Notes: generated by a model not told the origin, from the letters alone. DNA of 64,000 nt from Alcanivorax sp. DSM 26293 (GCF_900107995.1 NZ_FNUM01000005.1:62001-126000); one strand, 5' to 3'. Positions 26,374 to 34,652 are shown, counted from the first letter of the stretch. Made by a program: numbers and translations.

Positions 26374-27339
26374 ATGCCTATGAAATATGCCTATGAAGAT
26401 CTAAGCGACGATCAATTTGAAGAATTGATCGTTTTTTTATGTCATGAGCTACTTGGGATTTCTACCCAGGCCTTTGCTAAGGGGCCAGATGGAGGCCGAG
26501 ATGCAAAGTTTGTTGGGACTGCTGAACTCTACCCTAGCCAGCGTGCCCCCTGGAAGGGAGTGACTATAGTTCAGGCTAAGCATACTAATGGGTATAACAA
26601 GCACTTTTCTGATCCCGATTTTTACAGCAAAAATAATGAATCAACCGTCCTCGGTAAAGAGATAAATAGAATCAAGAAGCTTCGTGAAAATAAGCAGCTT
26701 GATCACTATATGCTATTTTCTAATAGACGGTTGGCGGCTAATGCTGAGAGTGAAATCCGGGCATGTTTGTCGAGTGAATGTGACATCCCTGAATCCTCAA
26801 TCTGCCTCTGTGGTGTCGAGGTTATAGAGATGTGGTTGAAGACCTTTCCAAAAGTAGCAGAAAGAGCCGGGCTGGATATGGTGGACTCTCCACTTATTGT
26901 TAGCCCTGATGATCTGTCAGATGTGGTTTATGCCTTGGCAAAGCATAAAAAGGATACGGTCGAGGTAGAGACGGACCCTCCTGTTCCGAGAACTCCTTAT
27001 GAAAAAAAGAATAAAATCAATAATATGTCTGATGAGTATGCTGCTGTGACTAGGGGGCGATATTTGAAAGAAACCGCGCAAGTTCAAAAGTTTCTTTCCG
27101 CTCCGGAAAACTACGAAATATTAAAGCTTTATGAAGATGTGGTAGATGAGTTTCAGCTCAAAATAGTAGCGAAAAGGAAAGATTATCAAACCTTCGACGA
27201 CGTGATGAACTATTTAGTGGATCTGCTTTTTGCTAGAGACCCCGTTTTGAGAAGAAACAAGCGACTAACTAGGGTCATGCTTTTTTATATGTACTGGAAT
27301 TGTGATATAGGGAGCGACGGAAATGTTAAGACCCACTAA
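26374..27339 (+). CDS. ABC-3C system effector with PD-(D/E)XK nuclease-like N-terminus
   Basis: A protein of 321 residues from the ATG at 26374; a TTG at 26356 or ATG at 26380 are alternatives and none has a clear ribosome site. The N-terminal part reads DLSDDQFEELIVFLCHELLG, then FAKGPDGGRDAKF and VTIVQAKHTN, the G-G-R-D ... Q-x-K pattern of Mrr-like restriction endonucleases. The C-terminal ~110 residues (KIVAKRKDYQTFDDVMNYLV ...) match the adaptor region seen in ABC-three-component proteins. It is probably held inactive until triggered and then cuts nucleic acid; this mode of action is inferred. It overlaps the next gene by 17 bp. Confidence 0.78.
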   Translation: MPMKYAYEDLSDDQFEELIVFLCHELLGISTQAFAKGPDGGRDAKFVGTAELYPSQRAPWKGVTIVQAKHTNGYNKHFSDPDFYSKNNESTVLGKEINRIKKLRENKQLDHYMLFSNRRLAANAESEIRACLSSECDIPESSICLCGVEVIEMWLKTFPKVAERAGLDMVDSPLIVSPDDLSDVVYALAKHKKDTVEVETDPPVPRTPYEKKNKINNMSDEYAAVTRGRYLKETAQVQKFLSAPENYEILKLYEDVVDEFQLKIVAKRKDYQTFDDVMNYLVDLLFARDPVLRRNKRLTRVMLFYMYWNCDIGSDGNVKTH

Positions 27340-27571
27340 ACATTCGCACCCTGATCGTACAGTGGTTAATGTTTCCTTGGTTCTTCTAATGAGGCTTAGA
27401 GACTCCAGGATTGAGGGTTACGGTGAGCTTTTTAAGCATTCCAAGAAGAGCGTTGTTGGCGGAGATGTTCTTTTTCTTCCTGCGCTGAATTTTTTATTTC
27501 TTCTTGGGTTGATTGAATATCATCCAAAAACTGATGCTATTGAGTATGTAAACAGCAATGAGACTGTCTAA
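27323..27571 (+). CDS. ABC-3C middle component (MC6-like)
   Basis: A small 82-residue protein starting MLRPTKHSHPDRTVVNVS, the characteristic start of ABC-three-component 'middle component' proteins, and ending in a winged-helix-like segment (LFLPALNFLFLLGLIEY). It is thought to bridge the ATPase and the effector. It overlaps the effector by 17 bp and the ATPase by 14 bp, so the three are tightly coupled. GGGAGCG upstream is the ribosome site. Confidence 0.75.
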   Translation: MLRPTKHSHPDRTVVNVSLVLLMRLRDSRIEGYGELFKHSKKSVVGGDVLFLPALNFLFLLGLIEYHPKTDAIEYVNSNETV

Positions 27572-29354
27572 GCTTTACACAAATAACCATGATTTGTTTG
27601 AGCCTATCTTTTTTAAAGATGGGCTGAATGTGGTATATGGCGAGATAAGGCTTCCCCAAAATAAAGGGAAGGATACCCATAATCTAGGTAAGAGTACCTT
27701 GGGGAGAGTGATTGATTTTGCTCTCCTCTCTAAAAGAGATCCTCGGTTCTTTCTTTTTAAGCACGAAGATGTTTTCGCAGCGTTTGTGTTTTTTATCGAG
27801 ATTGAGCTGGAGTCGGGAGGCTATCTTACTGTTCGTCGTAGTGTTAATAAGCCGTCAAGAGTGAGCTTTAAAAGGCACAACGATAAGTACCAGGACTTTA
27901 CTCAACTTGTAGATGAAAACTGGGATCATGTGGATGTTCCATTTTCCAAATCAAAAGAGCTTCTTGATGGAATTCTGGGGCTTTCGGCTATAAAACCATG
28001 GGGATATAGGAATGGCTTGGGCTATTTAGTTAGGTCTCAAGAAGACTATAGTGATGTGTTTAAGCTGAAGAAGTTTGGGTCGCGAGATGTTCACTGGAAG
28101 CCCTACTTGTCGCATGTGCTAGGGTTTAATGCTCGTTTGATTGTAAAGCATTACGATAAGGAAGATGAACTTAAAAAGAAAGAGGATGCTGAAAGTATAG
28201 TAAGAAAAGAGCTTGGTGGCTCCGTTCAGGATGTTAGTAAAATAGAAGGGATTCTCTTAATTAAGAGAAAGGATGCGGAAAAGAAGCAAGAGTTGCTCGA
28301 CGCGTTTGATTTTAGGCAGCAAGATAAAGATAAAACGAAATACATTGTCGATGATATTGATGAGACGATAGCTCGTCTGAATGGTGAGCGATATTCGCTT
28401 AGCCAAAACCTAAATAAAATAGATAAGGCTATTAACGAAGACAAAATTGTCTTTAGTACGGAGGAAGCTGCGAAGATATTTGATGAAGCCGGAGTGTTTT
28501 TTGCTGGACAGATAAAAAAAGATTTTGATCAGCTTGTGGCTTTCAATAAAGCTATAACAGAGGAGAGAATAGGGTATCTGGTTGGTGAAAAAGAATATGT
28601 TTCTGCCGAGATTTCGAGAATTACGAAAGAACTGAATGTTCTTGGTAAAAAACGTTCAGATGCTCTTGCTTTTTTGAGTGATACAGAAGTTTTTGCAAAA
28701 TATAAGACGTTATCTAACGAGCTTGTGACGCTTAGGGCTGATATAGAAGCGCTTGAGAGGCAGAAAGAGCACCTTCACCGGCTTCAAGAATTAAGAGCAG
28801 AAATTCGGCAGCTGAATGAACAGTGTGGCCATCTTCAGACTGAAATTGAAAATGATGTTGAGTATCAAAACTCGGATCAGGAAAGCCTGTTTTCGAACAT
28901 TAGGGTTTATTTTAGCGAAATAGTGGACGATGTAATAAATAGGAAAGCTCTTTTAAGCGTTTCTCCTAACAGTGAAGGGCATTTACAGTTCAAAGCTGAG
29001 ATTCTTGATGAATCGGGGAATTCAACTAGTGCTGATATGGGGCATACTTATAAAAAGCTACTGTGCATCGCATTTGATCTGGCTGTTCTGAGAGCTCATT
29101 TGAATGACAAGTTTCCGCATTTTGTTTTTCACGATGGAGTTTTTGAGTCATTAGATAAACGCAAGAAAGAGAACCTATTGTCTACTCTTCGTCAGTATTC
29201 TGAGATGGGCATTCAGTCTATAATTACGCTGATTGATTCCGACCTTCCTGAAAGGGGGGATGAGGAAGAGCCTGTTTTTAATGAGGATGAGGTTGTTTTA
29301 AGGCTTCATGATGAAGGAGATCAGGGGCGCCTATTTAGAATGAAAGGCTGGTGA
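27558..29354 (+). CDS. ABC-3C ATPase (DUF2326 / SMC-like coiled-coil ATPase)
   Basis: A 598-residue ABC-type ATPase. The unusual Walker A is HNLGKST (residues 41-47) inside a GEIRLPQ...-type loop. Long helical coiled-coil segments span about residues 190-460, with a signature region SADMGHTYKKLLCIAFDLAV and Walker B FVFHDGVFESLD near residues 522-533. This is the architecture of DUF2326 proteins in ABC-three-component systems, predicted to sense invading DNA or another signal and release the effector. It is the last gene of the operon. Confidence 0.85.
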   Translation: MRLSKLYTNNHDLFEPIFFKDGLNVVYGEIRLPQNKGKDTHNLGKSTLGRVIDFALLSKRDPRFFLFKHEDVFAAFVFFIEIELESGGYLTVRRSVNKPSRVSFKRHNDKYQDFTQLVDENWDHVDVPFSKSKELLDGILGLSAIKPWGYRNGLGYLVRSQEDYSDVFKLKKFGSRDVHWKPYLSHVLGFNARLIVKHYDKEDELKKKEDAESIVRKELGGSVQDVSKIEGILLIKRKDAEKKQELLDAFDFRQQDKDKTKYIVDDIDETIARLNGERYSLSQNLNKIDKAINEDKIVFSTEEAAKIFDEAGVFFAGQIKKDFDQLVAFNKAITEERIGYLVGEKEYVSAEISRITKELNVLGKKRSDALAFLSDTEVFAKYKTLSNELVTLRADIEALERQKEHLHRLQELRAEIRQLNEQCGHLQTEIENDVEYQNSDQESLFSNIRVYFSEIVDDVINRKALLSVSPNSEGHLQFKAEILDESGNSTSADMGHTYKKLLCIAFDLAVLRAHLNDKFPHFVFHDGVFESLDKRKKENLLSTLRQYSEMGIQSIITLIDSDLPERGDEEEPVFNEDEVVLRLHDEGDQGRLFRMKGW

Positions 29355-29405
29355 ATGCTCTGTATCCTGACGAGAGTTCGGAAGACAAAACATTCATGCC
29401 CTGGT

Positions 29406-30782
29406 TTATAATTTATTAATGAAGTCGTTCACTTCATCGTGCTTGGAATCGGGAACGTCTGAACCGGCATCACTGCTGCCGGTATCGGTCTGGGCTTCAC
29501 TGGTGTTCTGTGAGGCCCCTTGTTCCCGGATAGCCGAGGCGATCTTGCCGCCTGCGGTGTTGGACAGGGATTCACGCGCACCCTCCATGCGGTTGCTAAC
29601 CCCTTCTTTCGCGGCCTTGGCGGTGCCTTTACCCAGGTTGGCCGCAACATCGCTCATATAGTTGGCTCCGGTGTTCATAGCCGCAGCAAAGCTAGATGTC
29701 TTGCTGCCGCCGCTTCCAGCACCAACAGGGGCGTTTTTGAAGGCTCCTTGTCCTGATGACATGTTGGTATTTGCTTGCTTGAAGGCCGCATTCAGGGCTG
29801 AAGCACCGCCAAAGGCCTGTTTTGCACCGGCCATTGCTGCCGCGCCGCCTGTTGCAACGGCAGCCCCACCAAGTGCCACGGCGCCCATGGCAGCGCCGGC
29901 ACCGAAGCCTCCCGGTCCACTGATGCTGGAGCCATTGATGATGCCGGCCACCATCTGGGGGACTTTGCTGACCAATAGCATCAAGATGGCTGAAACGACG
30001 GCAACGACAGTAAGCTCTTTTAAATGGATTCCGTCAGAAAGATTTTGGTAGTAATCATTTAGGATGCTGTTTCCTATACCAATGATTAGGACCATGGTCA
30101 TGATGCTGGCTGCGACACCTAAGACAGTTTTGAAGTAGTTGATGGCAATATCGCTTGTCCACTTCGAGCCTCCAAAGCCCAGGAAGAAGACGCCGGCATA
30201 CAGGAGAATCCAGGAGCTGCAGAGCAAGATAATCATGTTGGCCGCAATAAGGCACATCATCGCAATGATCACCAGGCCCAGTATCAGTGCGCAGAGGGTT
30301 TCCCCCATACTCCAGATGCTACTGTCGTCTATAATCCGAAAAAATATCTCAAAGCCGATATCCATTACGTTTCCGGGCCTGAATTCTGGGCCTAATCCGC
30401 TAGCAGTGCCTCCCACTTGTTGAAGGCTGAGGATAATATCACCCGCCATATCCGGGCCGTTGAGAAGTAACCAGTAGTAGAAGCCAACATAGACAGTGAA
30501 CCGAATAAATTCAGCGAAGAATTCCCCTATGTCTGCCTGGCGTAAGGCCATAAATCCGAAGGTGAAGATCATGGAGATGGCGACCAGACACCAGAAAAGC
30601 CAGCTTGCCCGATCCGTGATAACGGAGGCCCAAGTGCCAGCGTTGTCACGGAAGGCCCTCATTATCTGCTCCGACACATCGGAGTTGTCGATTGCAGCTT
30701 GAGCCACGCTACTGGCCATGAGAAGCATGGTGGATGCCATGATTCGCAGTTGCCAGCCGTTAATCCTTTCCCAAATGCTCAT
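29406..30782 (-). CDS. trbL: TrbL (VirB6-like) mating-pore membrane protein
   Basis: A 458-residue polytopic inner-membrane protein with a signal-like start (MASTMLLMASSVAQA), about six hydrophobic segments to residue 275, and then a long Gly/Ala-rich tail (GGFGAGAAMGAVALGGAAVA ...) typical of TrbL. In RP4, TrbL is an inner-membrane component of the Trb mating-pair apparatus. Here it follows trbJ and trbK in the same order as on IncP plasmids, yet no other trb core genes are present. RP4 TrbL is somewhat longer (about 528). Confidence 0.85.
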   Translation of the reverse strand: MSIWERINGWQLRIMASTMLLMASSVAQAAIDNSDVSEQIMRAFRDNAGTWASVITDRASWLFWCLVAISMIFTFGFMALRQADIGEFFAEFIRFTVYVGFYYWLLLNGPDMAGDIILSLQQVGGTASGLGPEFRPGNVMDIGFEIFFRIIDDSSIWSMGETLCALILGLVIIAMMCLIAANMIILLCSSWILLYAGVFFLGFGGSKWTSDIAINYFKTVLGVAASIMTMVLIIGIGNSILNDYYQNLSDGIHLKELTVVAVVSAILMLLVSKVPQMVAGIINGSSISGPGGFGAGAAMGAVALGGAAVATGGAAAMAGAKQAFGGASALNAAFKQANTNMSSGQGAFKNAPVGAGSGGSKTSSFAAAMNTGANYMSDVAANLGKGTAKAAKEGVSNRMEGARESLSNTAGGKIASAIREQGASQNTSEAQTDTGSSDAGSDVPDSKHDEVNDFINKL

Positions 30783-30805
30783 GGTCGCCTTATTCCTATT
30801 GCTGC

Positions 30806-31027
30806 TTACTTAACGGTGAATCCTTCGCCGGAGCTTTTCTTAAAGGTGCCTCGACGCAGGCATTTGCTAGAAAACTCTTGTTGCATTGCTCTGCTTTCCA
30901 GCTTTTTTATGTTTTCCAGCTTGCAATTCGTGTCGTTCACTTCGGGCATCTTTTCCTCGAAACATCCAGAGAGAAAGATGGCCAAAGAGGCTGTCGTCAC
31001 CAGAGGTAAGATTTTGGCTGATTTCAT
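30806..31027 (-). CDS. trbK: TrbK-like entry-exclusion lipoprotein
   Basis: A 73-residue lipoprotein with signal and lipobox FLSGC (Cys22), then MPEVNDTNCKLENIKKLE and CLRRGTFKKSS, which resembles TrbK of IncP plasmids (about 69 residues). TrbK in RP4 blocks entry of related plasmids into the host. It sits between trbJ and trbL exactly as in RP4. The last nine residues (SSGEGFTVK) are identical to the end of the upstream TrbJ. Confidence 0.8.
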   Translation of the reverse strand: MKSAKILPLVTTASLAIFLSGCFEEKMPEVNDTNCKLENIKKLESRAMQQEFSSKCLRRGTFKKSSGEGFTVK

Positions 31028-31059
31028 TGTTGCTCCTTAATGTTGGTTTTCTTACGGCT

Positions 31060-31803
31060 TCATTTGACGGTGAATCCTTCACCGCTACTTTCTTTGAACT
31101 CGCCTTTTCTGAGGTTTTCTGAGCTGGCTTTCTGCAGGGCTTCCCGACTGTTCTCGGCCTGCATCCTAGCCACCAGGGCTTGGTTCTGCTGGGCCATCAG
31201 AGAGCGAATTTGCAGGAGTTGGGCTGACTGCTGGCTGGCAAACTGATTGGCATATTCCAGGGCAGCCAAACGGCCCGCCGGATTTTGCGCCTGGTTCTGG
31301 AGCTGACGCAGCCGCTGGGCATCCTGCTCTAGCTGATCCTGCTGCATTTGAACGCCCACCAGGGCCTTGTCATTGGCCGCTTTCTGGGTGGTGGTGCCGG
31401 CGGCGTACAGATCGTCATAGGTGCCCCGGCACCCGTCTTCCTGGAAGCAATTGATGTTGCGGTACTCGCCCAGGTCGCCGCCGAACTTGTCCAGCCAGGC
31501 ATTCAAACTGCCGGCCTGCTGGGAATACACCTTGATGGCATCGGTCGCGTTAATGAGCTGAGTAATGGTGGAATCGGTCTGATCCCAGAGATACCCATTC
31601 ACGCCCGTGGTGTTCTTGATCTGGTCTTCAAGTTGCAGCAACTGCGTCCGGTACTCCTCGATCTGCTTTGACGTCTGAGCCATATTCTCAATCGAGGACA
31701 ACGTGGTCTGGATGATGTTGGTCACGTCAATGGTGGCGATTCCAGCATTGGCAGAATTGAATGAGAGCAATATGAGAAGAGATGCAATAAAGGTTTTATT
31801 CAT
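31060..31803 (-). CDS. trbJ: TrbJ (VirB5-like) pilus-tip/periplasmic transfer protein
   Basis: A 247-residue exported protein with signal peptide (LLILLSFNSANA) followed by a helical region (IIQTTLSSIENMAQTSKQIE), the pattern YRTQLLQLEDQIKNTTG, and a central INCFQEDGCRG segment, all typical of P-type TrbJ. RP4 TrbJ is about 258 residues. It heads a trbJ-trbK-trbL mini-operon with a KorB-type operator 102 bp upstream. The C-terminal 20 residues are 15/20 identical to those of TrbK. Confidence 0.87.
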   Translation of the reverse strand: MNKTFIASLLILLSFNSANAGIATIDVTNIIQTTLSSIENMAQTSKQIEEYRTQLLQLEDQIKNTTGVNGYLWDQTDSTITQLINATDAIKVYSQQAGSLNAWLDKFGGDLGEYRNINCFQEDGCRGTYDDLYAAGTTTQKAANDKALVGVQMQQDQLEQDAQRLRQLQNQAQNPAGRLAALEYANQFASQQSAQLLQIRSLMAQQNQALVARMQAENSREALQKASSENLRKGEFKESSGEGFTVK

Positions 31804-31904
31804 AGTGCACCGATTTTAATCAGAGTGTCTGGATGCTATCAGAAATGGTGGTGATATTTCTTTGAGGTTATGCACGATATTAGAATTATTCCGAAATGGT
31901 TAAT

Positions 31905-31917
31905 TTTAGCCGCTAAA
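31905..31917. promoter_or_regulatory. KorB-type operator 1 (before trbJ)
   Basis: TTTAGCCGCTAAA, inside a 17-bp palindrome (31903-31919), in the 116-bp traI-trbJ gap. It exactly fits the known IncP KorB operator consensus TTTAGCSGCTAAA. Confidence 0.85.
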
Positions 31918-31919
31918 AT

Positions 31920-33494
31920 TTAGCGTAGGGTTATTCGCTTTTGTTTAGCTTTATGACGCCTATTCGGATCGGAATTCAGCATGACCTTTTGTGAATGGAC
32001 GTCGGTGAAGTTTACATCCATGGAATTTTCGCCTGCTATTTTTTCTATTCGAGAACGAAATGCAGGGTCACCTGATAATTCGAGCTTATTTCCATACTTG
32101 GTCTTGGCTAGAGAAAGCGTCGCAATAAGCGTTTCCTCCTTTGGCTGCGACGGCAATATCAACTTCTCGCCATCGTCACGCACAGCTTGTTCATGAAGCT
32201 GGTAAATAATGGTGCCCTTCCTAGTGACGCCGTCAGCTCTGATTCCTGACGTCTGGTTGTCTTTTTTGTGCTGAGGCTGGCCGATACTATTACCCTTAGA
32301 TGGCTTGGATCGATGTGACCTCAGTACTCGCAGAGCCTTATCGTTACCCTGTTTTGCCTGCTTTCTTAGCCAGTCATTCCAGCCTGGAAGGAGGTGTTGG
32401 TTATTGATTTTATTCCGCTCTCTAGCGTATTCCTCACGGATGCGCTTGATCTCGTTTTGAAGGGAGCGGTTGATCCGCATATAGACCAGGCGTTTTGCTG
32501 TTCGCCCTCTAGCCAAAGTTCTGAGCGCTTGGCGCCTCAAGTTGGCAGAACGTCTGGCAGCGGTAATTAACTTTTCCCTTTTGTTAATGGCCCCTTTGAT
32601 GGCTTGGCTTTGTAAGGCTCGACCTTCCGATTTGGCTTTAGTGTATTCGGCGAACAATTCTGCTGAATGTAGGTTCCGATGGACTGGCTCGCCTCGATAC
32701 TTAACCTCTGGTTCCGGGGCTTGTCCTTCAATGGCGCGGTAGCAGCCAAGCCTTTTCTCAAGCTTTGCTTTTGAGAAATCACGATTGACGGTGCTGGCTT
32801 TCAGAGCTATCCCTGATCCCGATTTAAATACCAGGCCCGCCCCTTGCGGTACTAGCTTTATATCGTATTTCGCTATGGCTTCATGGAGCTGCTGCCAGGT
32901 TTCTGCATCCTTCACCGCTTCCGCACAGTACTTGCAAACCCAGCTCAAGAGGCTTTCCCGACCGCTCATGTTCTCTATATCTTGTGCTCGTCCCTCAGCC
33001 ATCGTGCGCTTTTTTTTGTGATTATCGCGCTGCAGGTTGTGTTTTTTCTCTAGCTCCAAGCATAGGTTGTCCCGAGTCCTGTAGTCGCGATATGGCTCAT
33101 GCATGGTCAGGCGAACGGGATGAATTTTGTTGATCGCAAGGTGGATATGAAAATTATCTGTGTCTTGGTGGGTGACACTGATGCGCTGGTGCTCACCATA
33201 GCCCAGTGCGTTACACATATCGGTTTCTATGTTCTTCAAGACCTCTGCTTTTGGAGACTCTCCCTCGGGGAAGGAAATAATCAGGTGGTAGGTTTTATCA
33301 CCTGTAGCTCTTTGGTTAAGGCTCTGAGTGGTCTCAATCTCCAGGGCTGCCCACTCCGGGGTTTCTGAGCGGCAGTTAGTGATCGAGATGGAGCCGACCC
33401 TGAATTCCTTGCCCTGGGAATTGAGCAAATAGTTGGTTAGCCTGCTGAAGCTGCTCTTGCCGCCGTGGTTCATGGTGACCCGTTTGCTGATCAT
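31920..33494 (-). CDS. traI: TraI relaxase, MOBP (RP4-like)
   Basis: A 524-residue relaxase. The first 280 residues follow RP4 TraI closely: MISKRVTMNHGGKSSFSRL, catalytic Tyr22 (LTNYLLN), motif III HxHxxxNKIHP with His116 and His118 (DNFHIHLAINKIHP), then HEPYRDYRTRDNLCLELE and NLQRDNH. These residue numbers equal those I recall for RP4. It would nick oriT and lead the strand into the recipient. At 524 residues it is shorter than RP4 TraI (about 732), so the C-terminal region is reduced. It lies directly after traJ and oriT as on IncP plasmids. Confidence 0.93.
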   Translation of the reverse strand: MISKRVTMNHGGKSSFSRLTNYLLNSQGKEFRVGSISITNCRSETPEWAALEIETTQSLNQRATGDKTYHLIISFPEGESPKAEVLKNIETDMCNALGYGEHQRISVTHQDTDNFHIHLAINKIHPVRLTMHEPYRDYRTRDNLCLELEKKHNLQRDNHKKKRTMAEGRAQDIENMSGRESLLSWVCKYCAEAVKDAETWQQLHEAIAKYDIKLVPQGAGLVFKSGSGIALKASTVNRDFSKAKLEKRLGCYRAIEGQAPEPEVKYRGEPVHRNLHSAELFAEYTKAKSEGRALQSQAIKGAINKREKLITAARRSANLRRQALRTLARGRTAKRLVYMRINRSLQNEIKRIREEYARERNKINNQHLLPGWNDWLRKQAKQGNDKALRVLRSHRSKPSKGNSIGQPQHKKDNQTSGIRADGVTRKGTIIYQLHEQAVRDDGEKLILPSQPKEETLIATLSLAKTKYGNKLELSGDPAFRSRIEKIAGENSMDVNFTDVHSQKVMLNSDPNRRHKAKQKRITLR

Positions 33495-33500
33495 GAGAAC

Positions 33501-33513
33501 TTTAGCCGCTAAA
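33501..33513. promoter_or_regulatory. KorB-type operator 2 (traJ-traI junction)
   Basis: TTTAGCCGCTAAA overlaps the traJ stop codon and lies 7 bp upstream of the traI start. A repressor bound here would block readthrough from traJ into traI. Confidence 0.82.
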
Positions 33514-33880
33514 ATTTTAGGGCGGAGGCTTTTTGATAGAGCAGGGCCTGAATGGCTTTCGTATCCCTAAGAGCAGCCAGAATGACGCTTTCGAGTCTGG
33601 CTGAGCTGTGCCCCTCTAGTTCCAGCTTCTCGTCATTGGTGAGCCACATTTTCAGCAAGCCGCCAATTCGGCCTAAATCGGCATTGATCTTCACCAGCTC
33701 CATTACTGCTTCCTTGTCAGCTATGCCTGTTACTGGCGTACCCATTCCGACATTTCGTAAATAGGCGGAAGCGCTAAGGCCAGCGGACTTTGCCTTATTC
33801 ACAATGTCACCTTTTTCATCAGGCAATACCCATACCTTAATGGGGGTGGTGCCTTTTCGAGTTGGCGATCCAGTCATCAT
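33509..33880 (-). CDS. traJ: TraJ oriT-recognition protein
   Basis: A protein of 123 residues from the ATG at 33880, the same length as RP4 TraJ; a longer frame to 33931 would run towards oriT and is unlikely. It starts PTRKGTTPIKVWVLPDE, followed by AKSAGLSASAYLRNVGMG and VKINADLGRIGGLLKMWL, matching RP4 TraJ. TraJ binds the inverted repeat beside nic and recruits TraI. It lies between traI and oriT and reads away from oriT. Confidence 0.9.
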   Translation of the reverse strand: MMTGSPTRKGTTPIKVWVLPDEKGDIVNKAKSAGLSASAYLRNVGMGTPVTGIADKEAVMELVKINADLGRIGGLLKMWLTNDEKLELEGHSSARLESVILAALRDTKAIQALLYQKASALKF

Positions 33881-33934
33881 TATCTCTTTCGGCGGTAGCC
33901 TTTGCCTCGCAGAGCAGGACCCGTTGAGCACTTG

Positions 33935-34005
33935 TGCGAATAAGGATTTTGAAGTGGTTCGCCGGGCTTGTCCCGGTGGGCCTACTTCACCTGTCCTGCC
34001 CTAAT
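33935..34005 (+). other. oriT: Origin of transfer (oriT), RP4/IncP type
   Basis: The plus strand has GTGCGAATAAGG, the inverted repeat TGAAGT...ACTTCA with inner CCGGG...CCCGG, then GGGCCTACTTCACC (33978-33991) and the nic region TGTCCTG|CCC. RP4 oriT reads GGGCCTACTTCACC then TATCCTG|CCC at the same place. The predicted nick is between 33998 and 33999. It sits upstream of traJ, as in RP4. No traK homologue follows on the other side. Confidence 0.92.
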
Positions 34006-34229
34006 AAAAAACACTTTTAAAACGATTTATAGTGCGATCCTATCGCTTTTTATTTGCTGTTTTAAAGCAAAAACAAGAGATTTTTTATTGGCTTAGTAAT
34101 TTGGCGAAAGTGGGAGTAATTAATGATGCTGAAAATCACTGTAAAAGCATGTGGAAGGATAAGAGCAGTGTTCTAAAAGCAGAATAAAAGCGTTGTGGCA
34201 GCGTTTCTGGCGAGGTCATCCTTATAGCC
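34006..34229. other. A+T-rich region beside oriT
   Basis: Where RP4 has traK, this element has about 220 A+T-rich bases with short T and A runs and no supported gene. It could contain transfer-related bends or promoters; nothing specific is visible. Confidence 0.4.
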
Positions 34230-34382
34230 TTATTTGAGTTTGGCTCTTCTTTCACGCTGTTTTCGCAGCTTGTTCTTGGCCCAAAGCCCGTCCCTTTGCA
34301 TCTCTCGTCGCAGATCTTCAATTTCTTCTTGTGTCAGTTTTCTGGGGCCTTGATCTGATCCTGATACTGAATTTGACGTCAT
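34230..34382 (-). CDS. Tiny basic protein 1 of a three-member paralogous set
   Basis: 50 residues with a ribosome site AAAGGAAC before the ATG. It contains DQGPRKLTQEEIEDLRREMQ and a basic end (RKQRERRAKLK). The core GPR[RK]LT-x-x-x[IV]-x-x-LR is shared with the next two small genes. No known function; a single charged helix is likely. A KorB-type operator lies 33 bp upstream of its start. Confidence 0.7.
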   Translation of the reverse strand: MTSNSVSGSDQGPRKLTQEEIEDLRREMQRDGLWAKNKLRKQRERRAKLK

Positions 34383-34414
34383 GTCTTGTTCCTTTCGTCC
34401 AGTGTTCAAAAACC

Positions 34415-34427
34415 TTTAGCCGCTAAA
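34415..34427. promoter_or_regulatory. KorB-type operator 3
   Basis: TTTAGCCGCTAAA within the 17-bp palindrome 34413-34429, 33 bp upstream of tiny gene 1. Confidence 0.85.
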
Positions 34428-34472
34428 GGCTCCCCGTGCGATCAGTATCGCTCTGTATTCATGCTAGAAGGG

Positions 34473-34619
34473 CTATTTGTCTTTGTTGGCTTTCCGAAGC
34501 CGCAGCCTTTCTTGCATCCTTTTGAGGTCGTGTTTTGCCTCTTCTCGAAGTGCTTCGATTTCCTGCTCGGTGAGCCGCCTTGGCCCAAGATCAGAGTGGG
34601 GTGGTGATCTGTCACTCAT
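34473..34619 (-). CDS. Tiny basic protein 2 of a three-member paralogous set
   Basis: 48 residues starting MSDRSPPHSDLGPRRLTEQE, then IEALREEAKHDLKRMQERLR and a Lys-rich end. Ribosome site AGAGGGAAT. It is clearly paralogous to its neighbours and has its own KorB-type operator 34 bp upstream. Function unknown. Confidence 0.72.
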   Translation of the reverse strand: MSDRSPPHSDLGPRRLTEQEIEALREEAKHDLKRMQERLRLRKANKDK

Positions 34620-34652
34620 ATTCCCTCTGTTGTCACTTATGGATGATTATAC

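Noticed and set aside
25004-29354. CRISPR array or cas genes in the defence block
   Set aside because: I looked for evenly spaced direct repeats and Cas motifs and found none.
31930-31942. Possible KorA operator (GTTTAGCTAAAC)
   Set aside because: Only GTTTAGCTTTA is present, inside the traI coding end; the palindrome is not complete.
34136-34321. 61-codon minus-strand frame beside oriT
   Set aside because: Overlaps tiny gene 1 in another frame, has no ribosome site and no similarity to the tiny protein family.
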